A stretch of DNA of 64,000 bases, taken from positions 4,526,001-4,590,000 of the forward strand of contig NC_023036.2 of the NCBI RefSeq assembly GCF_000317305.3, given 5' to 3'. The notes below the pieces were generated by a model that was not told the origin of the DNA, did not search any database, and worked only from the letters and a program-made list of their open reading frames with translations. This document shows, piece after piece, positions 51,493-59,274 of this stretch. Position numbers and translations under genes: made by a program. Numbering within the stretch: position 1 is the stretch's first letter; each line of letters opens with the position of its first letter. The DNA is from Mycolicibacterium neoaurum VKM Ac-1815D. Its GTDB lineage: Bacteria; Actinomycetota; Actinomycetes; Mycobacteriales; Mycobacteriaceae.

Positions 51493-53496
51493 GTGACGGC
51501 AAAGCACCCGACCCGCGCCGCCAAGCACCGCCGGCGGACCAAGCGCGCGGCGGCGCAGCGTCGGCTCGCCGCGGGTGCAGCCTCGCTGAGCTTGACCGCG
51601 ACGCTGTTGGGCCTGACAGCCGTCGGCCCCGAGATCGCAACGGCCTTGGCCGAAGATGGCGTCTCGTCGAGTTCTGGCAACGCCGAGCGATCCGACAGAG
51701 CCGATTCTGGCGGCACCGACGACCAGAAGCGCACCTCCGGTCTCGGCGGAACGGACAACGACGGCCAGACCGACCGGCCGACCAAGTCCACGACGGTCGA
51801 GGACAACCGCGAGACCGACCGTGAACACGACCGGGAGACCGAGCTCAAGAAACCCGACACCGCCCCGTCCGAGGATGCCGAGTCCGAGAGCCTGCATGAG
51901 GCGACCGGTGCGGACACAGCATCCTCGCCAGGGACGTCCCCGCCCGAGACGTCCCTGACCGAAACGCCCCCGGCGGAAGAACCGCCCGCTGCCGCGCTCA
52001 CCCCGCCGGTCACCGAGGCGGCTCCCTCGACGACGTCGACCGATAGCGCGGAGCGCATCCAGGAGCAAACCTCCGGGGACAGCACGCAGCCGGCCGCGCA
52101 CACCTACTCGGCGGCCGCCACCACGACCGGCGGCCAGAACACCGTGGCCGAGGCGCCGCTGCCCGAGACCGAAACATTGACGCCGTCGGCCTCGTCGGTC
52201 ATCTCACTCGACCCACCCAATTTCGGGCGCGAGTTCGTCGCGGGCCAGATCGAAGCGCTCATCGGTACCGGGCGGACGATAATCTCCCTGCTGCCGCTGC
52301 CGTACGAATTCAAGGAGTGGCTCTATGCGTCGTTGAACGGCACCCGCCGTGCGCTGTTCAACCAGGCGCCGTGGCTCAACCCCACTCAGATCAGCGCCGA
52401 GGGCGGGGTACCGATCTCCGGCACCCTGGGCGCGGTCGATCTGGAGGGTGACGAGATCCGGTACGCGATCGTGACCGGTCCCGCCTCGGGCACCGTGGTC
52501 ATCGCGCCGGACGGGTCGTTCATCTATACCCCCAATGCCGGGTTCACCGGGGTGGACAACTTCGTGGTGTCCGCCACCGACCTCGGCGAGCACATCAACC
52601 TGTTCGACCTGTTCCGCGCCGCCAGCACGCATGCTTCGCTGTTGGTCAACGAGCGCGCGGTGTCGTTCATCTTCAACTACACCACCGGTTCGCAGTACTG
52701 GACCAGTGACGCCCGCACCGCGCTCTATCGGGCCGCCAACAACGTGATGCGTGAGTTCATCGTCACCAGGCCCGTGATCATCACCTACGAGATCACCGGT
52801 GAGAACACCGTCGGCACAAGCCTTGCCTCGGCCGAGAGTGCGCTCATCTCCTCCGGCGCAGGATTCTTCCCCACCGTGGTGCAGCACAAGCTGCTCACCG
52901 GAATCGACGCCAACGGCGCCGCCGCCGACGGGCATATCAACTGGAACTTCGCCTACCCGTGGGCATTTGGTGACTACGTCTCGGCTCAGCAGTACGACTT
53001 CGACATGGTCGCCATGCACGAGTTCCTGCACTCGCTGGGCTTCATGTCCTATGCGCAACCGTCCAGCACGGGAGCGCAGCGCGGGTGGACGCTCTATGAC
53101 GGCTTCCTGCGCACCGCGGGCGGGTCCAAGCTGATCGGCTCGGACTTCCGGTTGACGCCGTCGATGGCGGCCAGCCTGACCGGGGGTTCGGGCAGCGTGT
53201 TCTTCGGCGGTAGTGCCGCGCAAGCGGCCTACGGCGGCATGGTTCCGCTGTATGCACCCTTCACCTGGGCCGGCGGAAGCTCGATCTCCCATCTGGACAG
53301 CACGGTGTTCAGCGGCCCCGACCGGCAGTTGATGAATCCCCAGGTTCCCACCGGCCACGGGATACGCACGCTGAGCGCGGTGGAACGCGCGATCATGCAG
53401 GATCTCGGCTACACCCTGGCCCCGATGGACGCGTCGTCGATGCTGGCATTGGTCGGATTCGTCTTCATCCGGCGCCGCCGCGTGGAAGCCGAATAG
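51493..53496 (+). CDS. Large secreted protein with Ig-like and metalloprotease-like domains
   Basis: A 667-aa exported protein. The long basic signal region ends near ALAEDG (about residue 54). Residues ~55-230 are a Ser/Thr/Pro/Glu-rich low-complexity stretch. A cadherin-type Ig domain follows (VDLEGDEIRYAIVTGP, FIYTPNAGFTGVDNFVVSA). The C-terminal ~270 residues carry AMHEFLHSLGFMS (zinc motif HEFLH near residue 508). The end, MLALVGFVFIRRRR, is a hydrophobic segment plus Arg like a surface-retention tail. The GTG at 51493 has GAGGGGGA upstream and is preferred to the TTG at 51475. Confidence 0.82.
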   Translation: MTAKHPTRAAKHRRRTKRAAAQRRLAAGAASLSLTATLLGLTAVGPEIATALAEDGVSSSSGNAERSDRADSGGTDDQKRTSGLGGTDNDGQTDRPTKSTTVEDNRETDREHDRETELKKPDTAPSEDAESESLHEATGADTASSPGTSPPETSLTETPPAEEPPAAALTPPVTEAAPSTTSTDSAERIQEQTSGDSTQPAAHTYSAAATTTGGQNTVAEAPLPETETLTPSASSVISLDPPNFGREFVAGQIEALIGTGRTIISLLPLPYEFKEWLYASLNGTRRALFNQAPWLNPTQISAEGGVPISGTLGAVDLEGDEIRYAIVTGPASGTVVIAPDGSFIYTPNAGFTGVDNFVVSATDLGEHINLFDLFRAASTHASLLVNERAVSFIFNYTTGSQYWTSDARTALYRAANNVMREFIVTRPVIITYEITGENTVGTSLASAESALISSGAGFFPTVVQHKLLTGIDANGAAADGHINWNFAYPWAFGDYVSAQQYDFDMVAMHEFLHSLGFMSYAQPSSTGAQRGWTLYDGFLRTAGGSKLIGSDFRLTPSMAASLTGGSGSVFFGGSAAQAAYGGMVPLYAPFTWAGGSSISHLDSTVFSGPDRQLMNPQVPTGHGIRTLSAVERAIMQDLGYTLAPMDASSMLALVGFVFIRRRRVEAE

Positions 53497-53563
53497 CGCA
53501 CTGCGTCGGTCCACTTGGTGAAAGCCGGACCGAAATTCGCTGTGCACAAATAACATTGGCGTC

Positions 53564-53803
53564 ATGACGAAGCTGTTTCTGATGGTCGCGATATTCGCGG
53601 CAGGTCTGGTGGTGGCACCGGGCGCCCAGGCCGCGCCGTGCGATCCGAACTACTCGGGCGCCTGCGTGCCGATCGCCAGCGATGTCGACTGCGCCGGCGG
53701 CAGTGGCAACGGACCGGCGTACGTCCAGGGCCCCGTGACGGTGATCGGAAACGATATCTACGACCTCGACCGCGACGGCAACGGGACCGGCTGCGAGTCC
53801 TGA
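53564..53803 (+). CDS. Small secreted excalibur-like protein
   Basis: A 79-aa exported protein. The signal peptide MTKLFLMVAIFAAGLVVAPGAQA is followed by a short Cys-containing mature part (PCDPNYSGACVPIASDVDCAGG) that ends DLDRDGNGTGCES. This matches the excalibur pattern DxDxDGxGCE, a proposed calcium-binding loop held by disulfides. It lies 67 bases after the large metalloprotease-like gene. Confidence 0.87.
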   Translation: MTKLFLMVAIFAAGLVVAPGAQAAPCDPNYSGACVPIASDVDCAGGSGNGPAYVQGPVTVIGNDIYDLDRDGNGTGCES

Positions 53804-53828
53804 GCGACCCCCGCCCACACCGCCTGGA

Positions 53829-53842
53829 GTGAGAGCGCTCAC
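53829..53842. promoter_or_regulatory. LacI-type operator-like palindrome before the permease gene
   Basis: GTGAGAGCGCTCAC is a perfect 14-bp palindrome with the central AGCGCT typical of LacI/GalR-family operators. It lies 53 bases upstream of the amino-acid permease start. Confidence 0.5.
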
Positions 53843-53895
53843 AGGTGGGTACTCCCCCTCGGTCCAATTTCGGCCCGACAGCGTCGGAGGTACCC

Positions 53896-55308
53896 ATGAG
53901 CGAGGCACCAGGTCTCAAGAGGGCGTTGAGCCAGCGGCAGCTGACGATGATCGCGATCGGCGGCGTCATCGGGGCCGGCTTGTTCGTCGGTTCCGGCGTC
54001 GTCATCGGTGACACCGGCCCGGGCGCATTCCTGACCTACGGGATGGCCGGCGTGCTGATCATCATGGTGATGCGGATGCTCGCCGAGATGGCCGTGGCCA
54101 ACCCGTCCACCGGATCCTTCGCCGACTACTCGCGCAAGGCCCTCGGGAATTGGGCCGGATTCTCCGTCGGCTGGCTGTACTGGTACTTCTGGGTCATCGT
54201 CGTGGGGTTCGAGGCGATAGCGGGCGCCAAGATCATCCAGTACTGGATGGACGTGCCGTTGTGGTTGTCCGCGCTGATCTTCATGGTGCTGATGACCGCG
54301 ACCAACCTGTTCTCGGTGGCATCCTACGGCGAGTTCGAGTTCTGGTTCGCCGGCATCAAGGTCGCCGCGATCATCGGCTTCATCGGGCTGGGAACGGCAT
54401 TCATCTTCGGACTGTGGCCCGGTAAGTCCGCGGACTTCTCCAATCTGACAAGTCACGGCGGGTTCATGCCGCTGGGCTTCGGCGTGATCACCGTGGGCAT
54501 CGTGACCGTCATCTTCTCGATGGTCGGCGCCGAGATCGCCACCATCGCGGCCGCGGAGTCCGCCGATCCCGAGCGCGCGGTGGCCAAGGCCGCCAACTCG
54601 GTGATCCTGCGCATCCTGGTGTTCTACGTGGGCGCGGTGCTGGTTCTCGTGCTGATAGTGCCCTGGAACGACGAGAGCGTCGCCGCCTCCCCGTTCGTCG
54701 CGGCGTTCACCGAGATGGGCATTCCGTACGCCGATCACGTCATGAACGCCATCGTGTTGACCGCGGTGCTGAGCTGTCTGAATTCTGGCCTCTACACGGC
54801 TTCCCGCATGCTGTTTGTGCTCGCCAAGCGCCGCGAGGCCCCGCCGACCCTGGTCAAGATCACCAGTCGCGGCGTGCCCGCCAACGCGATCTTGGCGTCC
54901 TCGGTGATCGGGTTCCTGTGCGTCATCGCCGCGGCCGTCTCCCCCGACACCATCTTCGCGTTCCTGCTGAACTCCAGCGGCGCGATCATCCTGTTCGTCT
55001 ACCTGCTCATCTCCATATCCCAGATCGTGCTGCGCTACCGCACACCGGATTCGGAACTCCGGGTGAAAATGTGGCTGTTCCCAGCACTTTCCGTGCTCAC
55101 GGCCTTGGGTATCGTCGCGATTCTGGTGCAGATGTTCATCGACACCGCGCTGCGCTCACAACTGGTTCTGAGCCTGCTGTCCTGGGCGGTGGTCATCGTG
55201 CTGTACGTCATCAACAAATGGTTCGTGAAACGACGCCCGCGTAGCCCGGAGTCGTCGTTGGAGGAAGATTCGCAAAGTGCCCCACCCGAGCGGCACGTAC
55301 CGTCGTAG
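53896..55308 (+). CDS. Amino-acid permease of the APC family, GabP-like
   Basis: A 470-aa transporter with 12 membrane helices. LSQRQLTMIAIGGVIGAGLFVGSG in helix 1 is the conserved AAT-family motif, and GFEAIAGAKIIQYW and SANSV-like blocks in the middle follow GabP (4-aminobutyrate) and related permeases. The ATG follows GGAGGTACCC; the frame extends 17 codons upstream without conserved residues. With gabD1 nearby, uptake of GABA is plausible, but other amino acids cannot be excluded. The tail is charged and Ser-rich. Confidence 0.88.
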   Translation: MSEAPGLKRALSQRQLTMIAIGGVIGAGLFVGSGVVIGDTGPGAFLTYGMAGVLIIMVMRMLAEMAVANPSTGSFADYSRKALGNWAGFSVGWLYWYFWVIVVGFEAIAGAKIIQYWMDVPLWLSALIFMVLMTATNLFSVASYGEFEFWFAGIKVAAIIGFIGLGTAFIFGLWPGKSADFSNLTSHGGFMPLGFGVITVGIVTVIFSMVGAEIATIAAAESADPERAVAKAANSVILRILVFYVGAVLVLVLIVPWNDESVAASPFVAAFTEMGIPYADHVMNAIVLTAVLSCLNSGLYTASRMLFVLAKRREAPPTLVKITSRGVPANAILASSVIGFLCVIAAAVSPDTIFAFLLNSSGAIILFVYLLISISQIVLRYRTPDSELRVKMWLFPALSVLTALGIVAILVQMFIDTALRSQLVLSLLSWAVVIVLYVINKWFVKRRPRSPESSLEEDSQSAPPERHVPS

Positions 55309-55310
55309 TC

Positions 55311-56198
55311 ATGGTGCTGGGGCGGGAAATGGGTGCGATCAGGGACAGCCTGGGACGTGCGCTGTTCGGGCTGGTGGCCGGGCCCGACGGGCCGCAGAAC
55401 CGGGCCAGGATCCACGACACACCGGGGCCACGCTGGTTCGACGAGGACCGTCCGATCCGCCGCGTCCACGCCGACGCCTCGATGTTCGTCGGAGGGCTGC
55501 GTGCGCTGCTGTTGCAGTCGCTGCATCCGCTGGCGATGGCCGGTGTCGCCGAGCATTCCGATTACCGCGGTGACCCGTGGGGGCGGTTGCAGCGCACCAG
55601 TACCTTCCTCGCCGAGACGACCTTCGGGCCGGCCGCGGACGCGCAACGCGCAGTGGACAAGGTGCGCGGTATCCACCGTCGGGTGCGCGGGGTGGCGCCG
55701 GATGGCACGCCGTATGAGGCCTCCGATCCGCACCTGCTCGAATGGGTGCACATCGCCGAGATCGACAGCTTCCTGCTGGCGCATCAGCTCTACGGTGCCG
55801 AGCCCCTGGATCAGGCCGGGCGCGACGGATATGTCGCCGATACCGCCCGGGTCGCGCAGGCGCTCGGGGTCCCGAATCCGCCGCGCACCGAACGTGAACT
55901 ACAGGCGCGCATCGAGGCCTATAGACCGGAGTTGCGCGGGACCGCGGCGGCGCGGGACGCGGCCCGTTTCCTGCTGCTGACGCCGCCGTTGCCGCTGCCG
56001 GCGCGCGCACCGTACGGGGTGTTGGCCACGACCGCTGTGGCGATGTTGCCGAGCTGGGCACGAAAGCCGTTGTGGCTGCCGTACTTCCCACCGCTGGAGG
56101 CGACCGTGGTGCGGATGTCCGGGCGGGTGCTGGTAGGCGGTATCCGGTGGGTTCTCACCGCGGCTCGTGACCAGCAGGAGCACGCGACGTCGGCGTGA
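55311..56198 (+). CDS. Oxygenase MpaB-like (DUF2236) protein
   Basis: A 295-aa protein of the latex-clearing protein/MpaB family. FVGGLRALLLQSLHPLAMAGVAEHSDYRGDPWGRLQRT is the family's central block, with His residues suited to heme or metal binding; FLAETTFGP and WVHIAEIDSFL follow. Mycobacteria carry many copies, mostly without known substrates. The ATG at 55311 is two bases after the permease stop; MGAIRDSL six codons in is an alternative start. The stop overlaps the start of the DUF2256 gene. Confidence 0.85.
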   Translation: MVLGREMGAIRDSLGRALFGLVAGPDGPQNRARIHDTPGPRWFDEDRPIRRVHADASMFVGGLRALLLQSLHPLAMAGVAEHSDYRGDPWGRLQRTSTFLAETTFGPAADAQRAVDKVRGIHRRVRGVAPDGTPYEASDPHLLEWVHIAEIDSFLLAHQLYGAEPLDQAGRDGYVADTARVAQALGVPNPPRTERELQARIEAYRPELRGTAAARDAARFLLLTPPLPLPARAPYGVLATTAVAMLPSWARKPLWLPYFPPLEATVVRMSGRVLVGGIRWVLTAARDQQEHATSA

Positions 56199-56353
56199 CG
56201 GGAGGGACGGCGTTGGACAAGAACAGCGAGGTCAAGGTCTGCCCGACATGCGGTCGCCCGTTCCACAATCGCAAGAAGTGGCGCTCGCGTGGGCAGTGGG
56301 AGCAGATCATCTACTGTTCGCGCCGCTGTCGAGGTGCCGCGGCTGCTAGGTGA
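56195..56353 (+). CDS. DUF2256 zinc-ribbon protein (small)
   Basis: A 52-aa protein read from a GTG that overlaps the previous stop (GTGA). It may instead start at the TTG at 56213, which has GGGAGGG six bases before it (46 aa). The core VCPTCGRPFHNRKKWRSR and IIYCSRRCR holds four Cys in two CxxC-like pairs, as in the DUF2256 family of small zinc-binding proteins. Its end overlaps the convergent oxidoreductase gene by 8 bases. Function unknown. Confidence 0.78.
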   Translation: MTGGTALDKNSEVKVCPTCGRPFHNRKKWRSRGQWEQIIYCSRRCRGAAAAR

Positions 56354-57272
56354 GGGCGGCCGCGAGGGCAGCGCCCAACCGCCGGCCCGATAGCCATGCC
56401 GACTCCACGCGCGGGGCGCCCGAGGGGCACCAGGCGTCACCGCAGATTCCCAGTGGGCGCCCGGAGGTGTCCAGACCGAATTCGGCATCGCCGTGGGTGC
56501 CGGCCGGCTTCGCGAACGTCCAGCGGTGCGCGTGCGTCCAGGACGGTGCTGCGCCGATGCCCGTGACCCGTCGAAGCGCCGAAAGTACCGGAGCCACCGC
56601 ATCATCCGGGTGTTCCAGATGCGTGTGCGCTCGGTCCGCGGTGGTGTGCATGACGAGTACGGCCGCGCCGTCACCGCGCCGGGCACCGTCGTCGGCGATG
56701 AAGGACAGGTCCGGGTCGTCGTTGACGAATGCGGCATCGGCGAACGGCCAGATGCGGTCGGGCCAGCCGGCCGCGACGGCGATCACCGGTTCATAGGTCA
56801 CCCATGCGCACGCCTCGGGTGCCAGCCGCGCCGCCTGCGGGTCGGGCATCGCCAGGACCACGGCATCGTGGGCGAGATCGCCGAGGGATTCGACTGCCGA
56901 TTCGACGCGGACACCATCGGGAAGCTGGTCGCGGACCAGCGATCTCAGGCCGCCCGGAGCGGCGAAGCGCATGGGTCCCGTGGTGACATCGTGGCCTGCC
57001 GGGGAGAACACGTCGAAGGTGTCCGTCCAGGGGCGCGCCAGGCCGCGCGAGATCCATCCGTCGGCGATCGCGGTGAACGACGGGTCGTTGACGGTGAAGT
57101 ACGCGGCACCCATGTCGACGCGGCGGCCGTGCAGGGTGGGTGAGGCCATCCGGCCGCCCGGCGCGCGGCCGCGTTCGAAGATCTCGACCTCGATATCGCG
57201 CTCCCGCAGGGCTTGTGCGCATGCCGCGCCGGAGAGCCCCGCCCCGATGACTGCAACGCGTGGTGATGCCAT
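56346..57272 (-). CDS. FAD-dependent oxidoreductase, renalase-like
   Basis: A 308-aa flavoprotein. VAVIGAGLSGAACAQALRERDIEVEIFERG is a complete N-terminal dinucleotide fold with the acidic end of strand 2; GGRMASPTLHGRRVDMGAAYFTVND follows, as in renalase and related amine-oxidase-like proteins. The end GICGDAWCPSGAPRVESAWLSGRRLG is the second FAD motif. The ATG at 57272 was set by the fold start; the frame is open 97 codons further but without conserved residues. The substrate is unknown. Confidence 0.87.
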   Translation of the reverse strand: MASPRVAVIGAGLSGAACAQALRERDIEVEIFERGRAPGGRMASPTLHGRRVDMGAAYFTVNDPSFTAIADGWISRGLARPWTDTFDVFSPAGHDVTTGPMRFAAPGGLRSLVRDQLPDGVRVESAVESLGDLAHDAVVLAMPDPQAARLAPEACAWVTYEPVIAVAAGWPDRIWPFADAAFVNDDPDLSFIADDGARRGDGAAVLVMHTTADRAHTHLEHPDDAVAPVLSALRRVTGIGAAPSWTHAHRWTFAKPAGTHGDAEFGLDTSGRPLGICGDAWCPSGAPRVESAWLSGRRLGAALAAALT

Positions 57273-57286
57273 GCTCGCGAGGGTAG

Positions 57287-57320
57287 CCGCACGCAGAATC
57301 CGGCCAGATTCTGCGTGCGG
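57287..57320. terminator. Terminator-like palindrome
   Basis: CCGCACGCAGAATC (57287-57300) and GATTCTGCGTGCGG (57307-57320) form a perfect 14-bp stem with loop CGGCCA. It lies 14 bases past the stop of the small secreted gene at 57334-57630 and upstream of the flavoprotein gene. Confidence 0.7.
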
Positions 57321-57333
57321 GCGCAGCTTCGGA

Positions 57334-57630
57334 TTACAGCCGGATCCACTGCCCCAGGAACCAGAAACCCCAGCCGTCGCCGTTGCCGGCACGCATCGGC
57401 TCGACGCGGTGGCCGTTGTATTGGAAGGGCTGATGGTCACCACGGGCCTGATCGATACCGCGCTGCTGCCAGTTGTTGTTCTGCGGCCCCGGGGCACAGG
57501 CGGGCGCGTTCGGCGTACCGCATCCAGGGCCGGGCTCGGCACTCGCTGTGCCCATGCCGACACCGAGCAGGCCGGCCACCGCGATACCGCCGGCCAGGAT
57601 CGGCGCGGCTGCGCGACGCGTGAACTTCAT
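57334..57630 (-). CDS. Small secreted protein of unknown function
   Basis: A 98-aa exported protein. The signal peptide (KFTRRAAAPILAGGIAVAGLLGVGMGTASA) is cleaved near residue 31. The mature part is Gly-, Asn- and Gln-rich with two Cys (GPGCGTPNAPACAPG) and ends GWGFWFLGQWIRL. This composition and ending recur in small exported mycobacterial proteins. The ATG at 57630 follows CGGAGTCACCCC. Confidence 0.78.
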   Translation of the reverse strand: MKFTRRAAAPILAGGIAVAGLLGVGMGTASAEPGPGCGTPNAPACAPGPQNNNWQQRGIDQARGDHQPFQYNGHRVEPMRAGNGDGWGFWFLGQWIRL

Positions 57631-57818
57631 GGGGTGACTCCGTTTCGTCCGTGTGTGTTGCCGCGGCACCTCACCGCCACACGAAGCACGACGTTATGGC
57701 CGCCCGGTGGGTCACCCCTGTGCCAACCTTAGGCGCGCGCTGTGCGTCCGGTAACGAATCGAAACGGTGTTGCCGCAGCGTAGTTCGCGCCCGCGGCGAG
57801 CGCCGTGCACGACCGAAG

Positions 57819-58214
57819 TCAGTCCGCCGAACCAGCCTTTGTCAGCAGCAGGGTTGCCTCGTTGTATGGAAACAACCGGTAGAACAGCCGAGAACGAGGC
57901 AGCACCAGCTCCGCCGCCTCGTCCTTGCTCACCACCCGTGGGTCGACGAGCTCGATGGACCGCCCACGCTTGTGCAGCACGGTCGGTCCGCCGGCAAGCA
58001 CGTTTTTCACCCAGTCGGTTTGTGGGCCGTAGCCGATGAGAATGGCGTAGCCGTCGTGCGTCGCGAACACCAGCAGGGGCGTGCGATATCGCTTGCCCGA
58101 CTTCCGGCCCACGTGCTCGAGCGTCCCGAGGTTCGGAAGCCACGGTGTGATCCTGCGGGCAGCCGGGTTGGTGACTCTCTTGTTGAACTCTGCGACTCGG
58201 CGAGGGACGCGCAT
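57819..58214 (-). CDS. Deazaflavin-dependent nitroreductase family protein (Ddn-like)
   Basis: A 131-aa protein of the F420-binding split-barrel group. EHVGRKSGKRYRTPLLVF is the phosphate-binding signature shared with Ddn (Rv3547), and GYGPQTDWVKNVLAGGPTVLHKRGR follows as expected. Mycobacterial members reduce quinones or unsaturated substrates with F420H2; some activate nitroimidazole drugs. The ATG at 58214 gives MRVPRRVAEFNKRVTNP, a typical N-terminus. It is the last ordinary gene before the tRNA and the island. Confidence 0.9.
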   Translation of the reverse strand: MRVPRRVAEFNKRVTNPAARRITPWLPNLGTLEHVGRKSGKRYRTPLLVFATHDGYAILIGYGPQTDWVKNVLAGGPTVLHKRGRSIELVDPRVVSKDEAAELVLPRSRLFYRLFPYNEATLLLTKAGSAD

Positions 58215-58317
58215 TCTCGAAGTCTAGGTATCCAGCGATGTCCCCCTCCTGGCGCGATGCTGACGCAGGGCGCCCGGGAGTCTCGCACCCCTGTGGCCCT
58301 ACCTACGACAATTGTGG

Positions 58318-58391
58318 TGCCCCCAGTCGGACTCGAACCGACACTTGGCGGATTTTAAGTCCGCTGCCTCTGCCAATTGGGCTATGGGGGC
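58318..58391 (-). tRNA. tRNA-Leu (anticodon TAA)
   Basis: A 74-base tRNA on the minus strand. Acceptor GCCCCCA/TGGGGGC, anticodon arm GCGGA-CTTAAAA-TCCGC with TAA, and T arm GTCGG-TTCGAGT-CCGAC all pair fully; CCA is not encoded. The variable region between the anticodon and T stems is only CAAGT, so it is a class I shape although leucine tRNAs are normally class II. A decayed integrase gene lies against its 5' side. Confidence 0.92.
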
Positions 58392-58421
58392 GTTGCAGCT
58401 CAAAGCATAGTTCAGGCTGTT

Positions 58422-58714
58422 TCAGCCGCCTGCTGATGCTCTGCCGAATATCTCCGCGCTCTTGCCCAGATCGACATACTCGCCGCAGTGAGTCCGTTTA
58501 AGGTATGCCTGCCATCTGGCTTGTACTGGAAGCTTTTGGCGCGCTCGGTGCCTGTCCTGTCGACACATCCGACACGCTGCCGCGAGACCTTGCCGTACAT
58601 CGCGGACCGTTCCGTGCGCATCGCGCCATCCGGTTCCTTGACACGTTTGTGCCATCGGTCGTCGATATCCGCTCGTTCATTTCGGGTGATGAAACACTGA
58701 CGGTACAAAGGCAA
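58422..58714 (-). pseudogene. Remnant of a tyrosine integrase N-terminus
   Basis: One frame reads DDRWHKRVKEPDG, then RTERSAMYGKVSRQRVGCVD, then TERAKSFQYKPDG. Another continues AYLKRTHCGEYVDLGKSAEIFG. Joined, they give the usual N-terminal arm-binding domain of actinobacterial phage and island integrases (DDRWxKR, then a basic YGK/SR stretch, then KSFxxKxDA, AYLxxLxxGEYVDPxKS). Frames shift near 58500, a stop follows at 58422, and the catalytic domain is missing. The remnant ends some 30 bases from the tRNA-Leu gene. It marks a former integration event. Confidence 0.68.
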
Positions 58715-58778
58715 TCCGTGAGAATCATCCGCCGCATGAACGCCATACGGAGCCGGACGGCCGATGCCGAGCCAGTGA

Positions 58779-59270
58779 CTAATCCGTCACAAAATACGAC
58801 GGCTCCCAGTAACCCATTTCTGCAACGGCGATTACACCAATCGTCTTGGCACTGGTCGGTTCTCCTGGACAGTTCACGTCGACGACCATGTCGAAGCGAT
58901 AGCTTGGATTGTCGGAGGAACTCCCGGGCACCGGTTGCCGGCCTTGTTCACCACGGTCGTCTGTCGACACCAGCTCGAAACGGCAACCGGGTTCTGGCAT
59001 CGAGGACTCGATTGTGCGGTTCTTCGCTGTCTGTCGTGCATGTGACTCGCCGCCCGAGCGGAGAACAGGCACTTGTGCGACATCACGGGTATTCAGCCCC
59101 GCCACCAATTTCTCTGCCCAGTTACGTTGTTCACCGGGGCCAAACTCTTTCATCACGGGCCCAGCGTCTCTCGACAGGAATGCGTACGCCGCAATCGCGC
59201 CACCGATCACCAACAGGGCAAACGCACTTACAACAACGACCGCGAATCTGTGCGCCTTTAACCAGATCAT
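58779..59270 (-). CDS. Membrane-anchored protein, third gene of a type VII effector-like cassette
   Basis: A 163-aa protein. One N-terminal membrane helix (residues 8-31, AVVVVSAFALLVIGGAIAAY) anchors a ~130-residue extracytoplasmic domain with two Cys (GCRFELV, Cys96; VNCPGEP, Cys134) that may pair. The start is four bases after the stop of the amidase gene, so it is translated with it. I do not recognise the family. Order (small partner, large hydrolase, membrane protein) and the exposed location suggest an immunity or accessory protein for the hydrolase. Confidence 0.72.
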   Translation of the reverse strand: MIWLKAHRFAVVVVSAFALLVIGGAIAAYAFLSRDAGPVMKEFGPGEQRNWAEKLVAGLNTRDVAQVPVLRSGGESHARQTAKNRTIESSMPEPGCRFELVSTDDRGEQGRQPVPGSSSDNPSYRFDMVVDVNCPGEPTSAKTIGVIAVAEMGYWEPSYFVTD

Positions 59271-59274
59271 CTGA

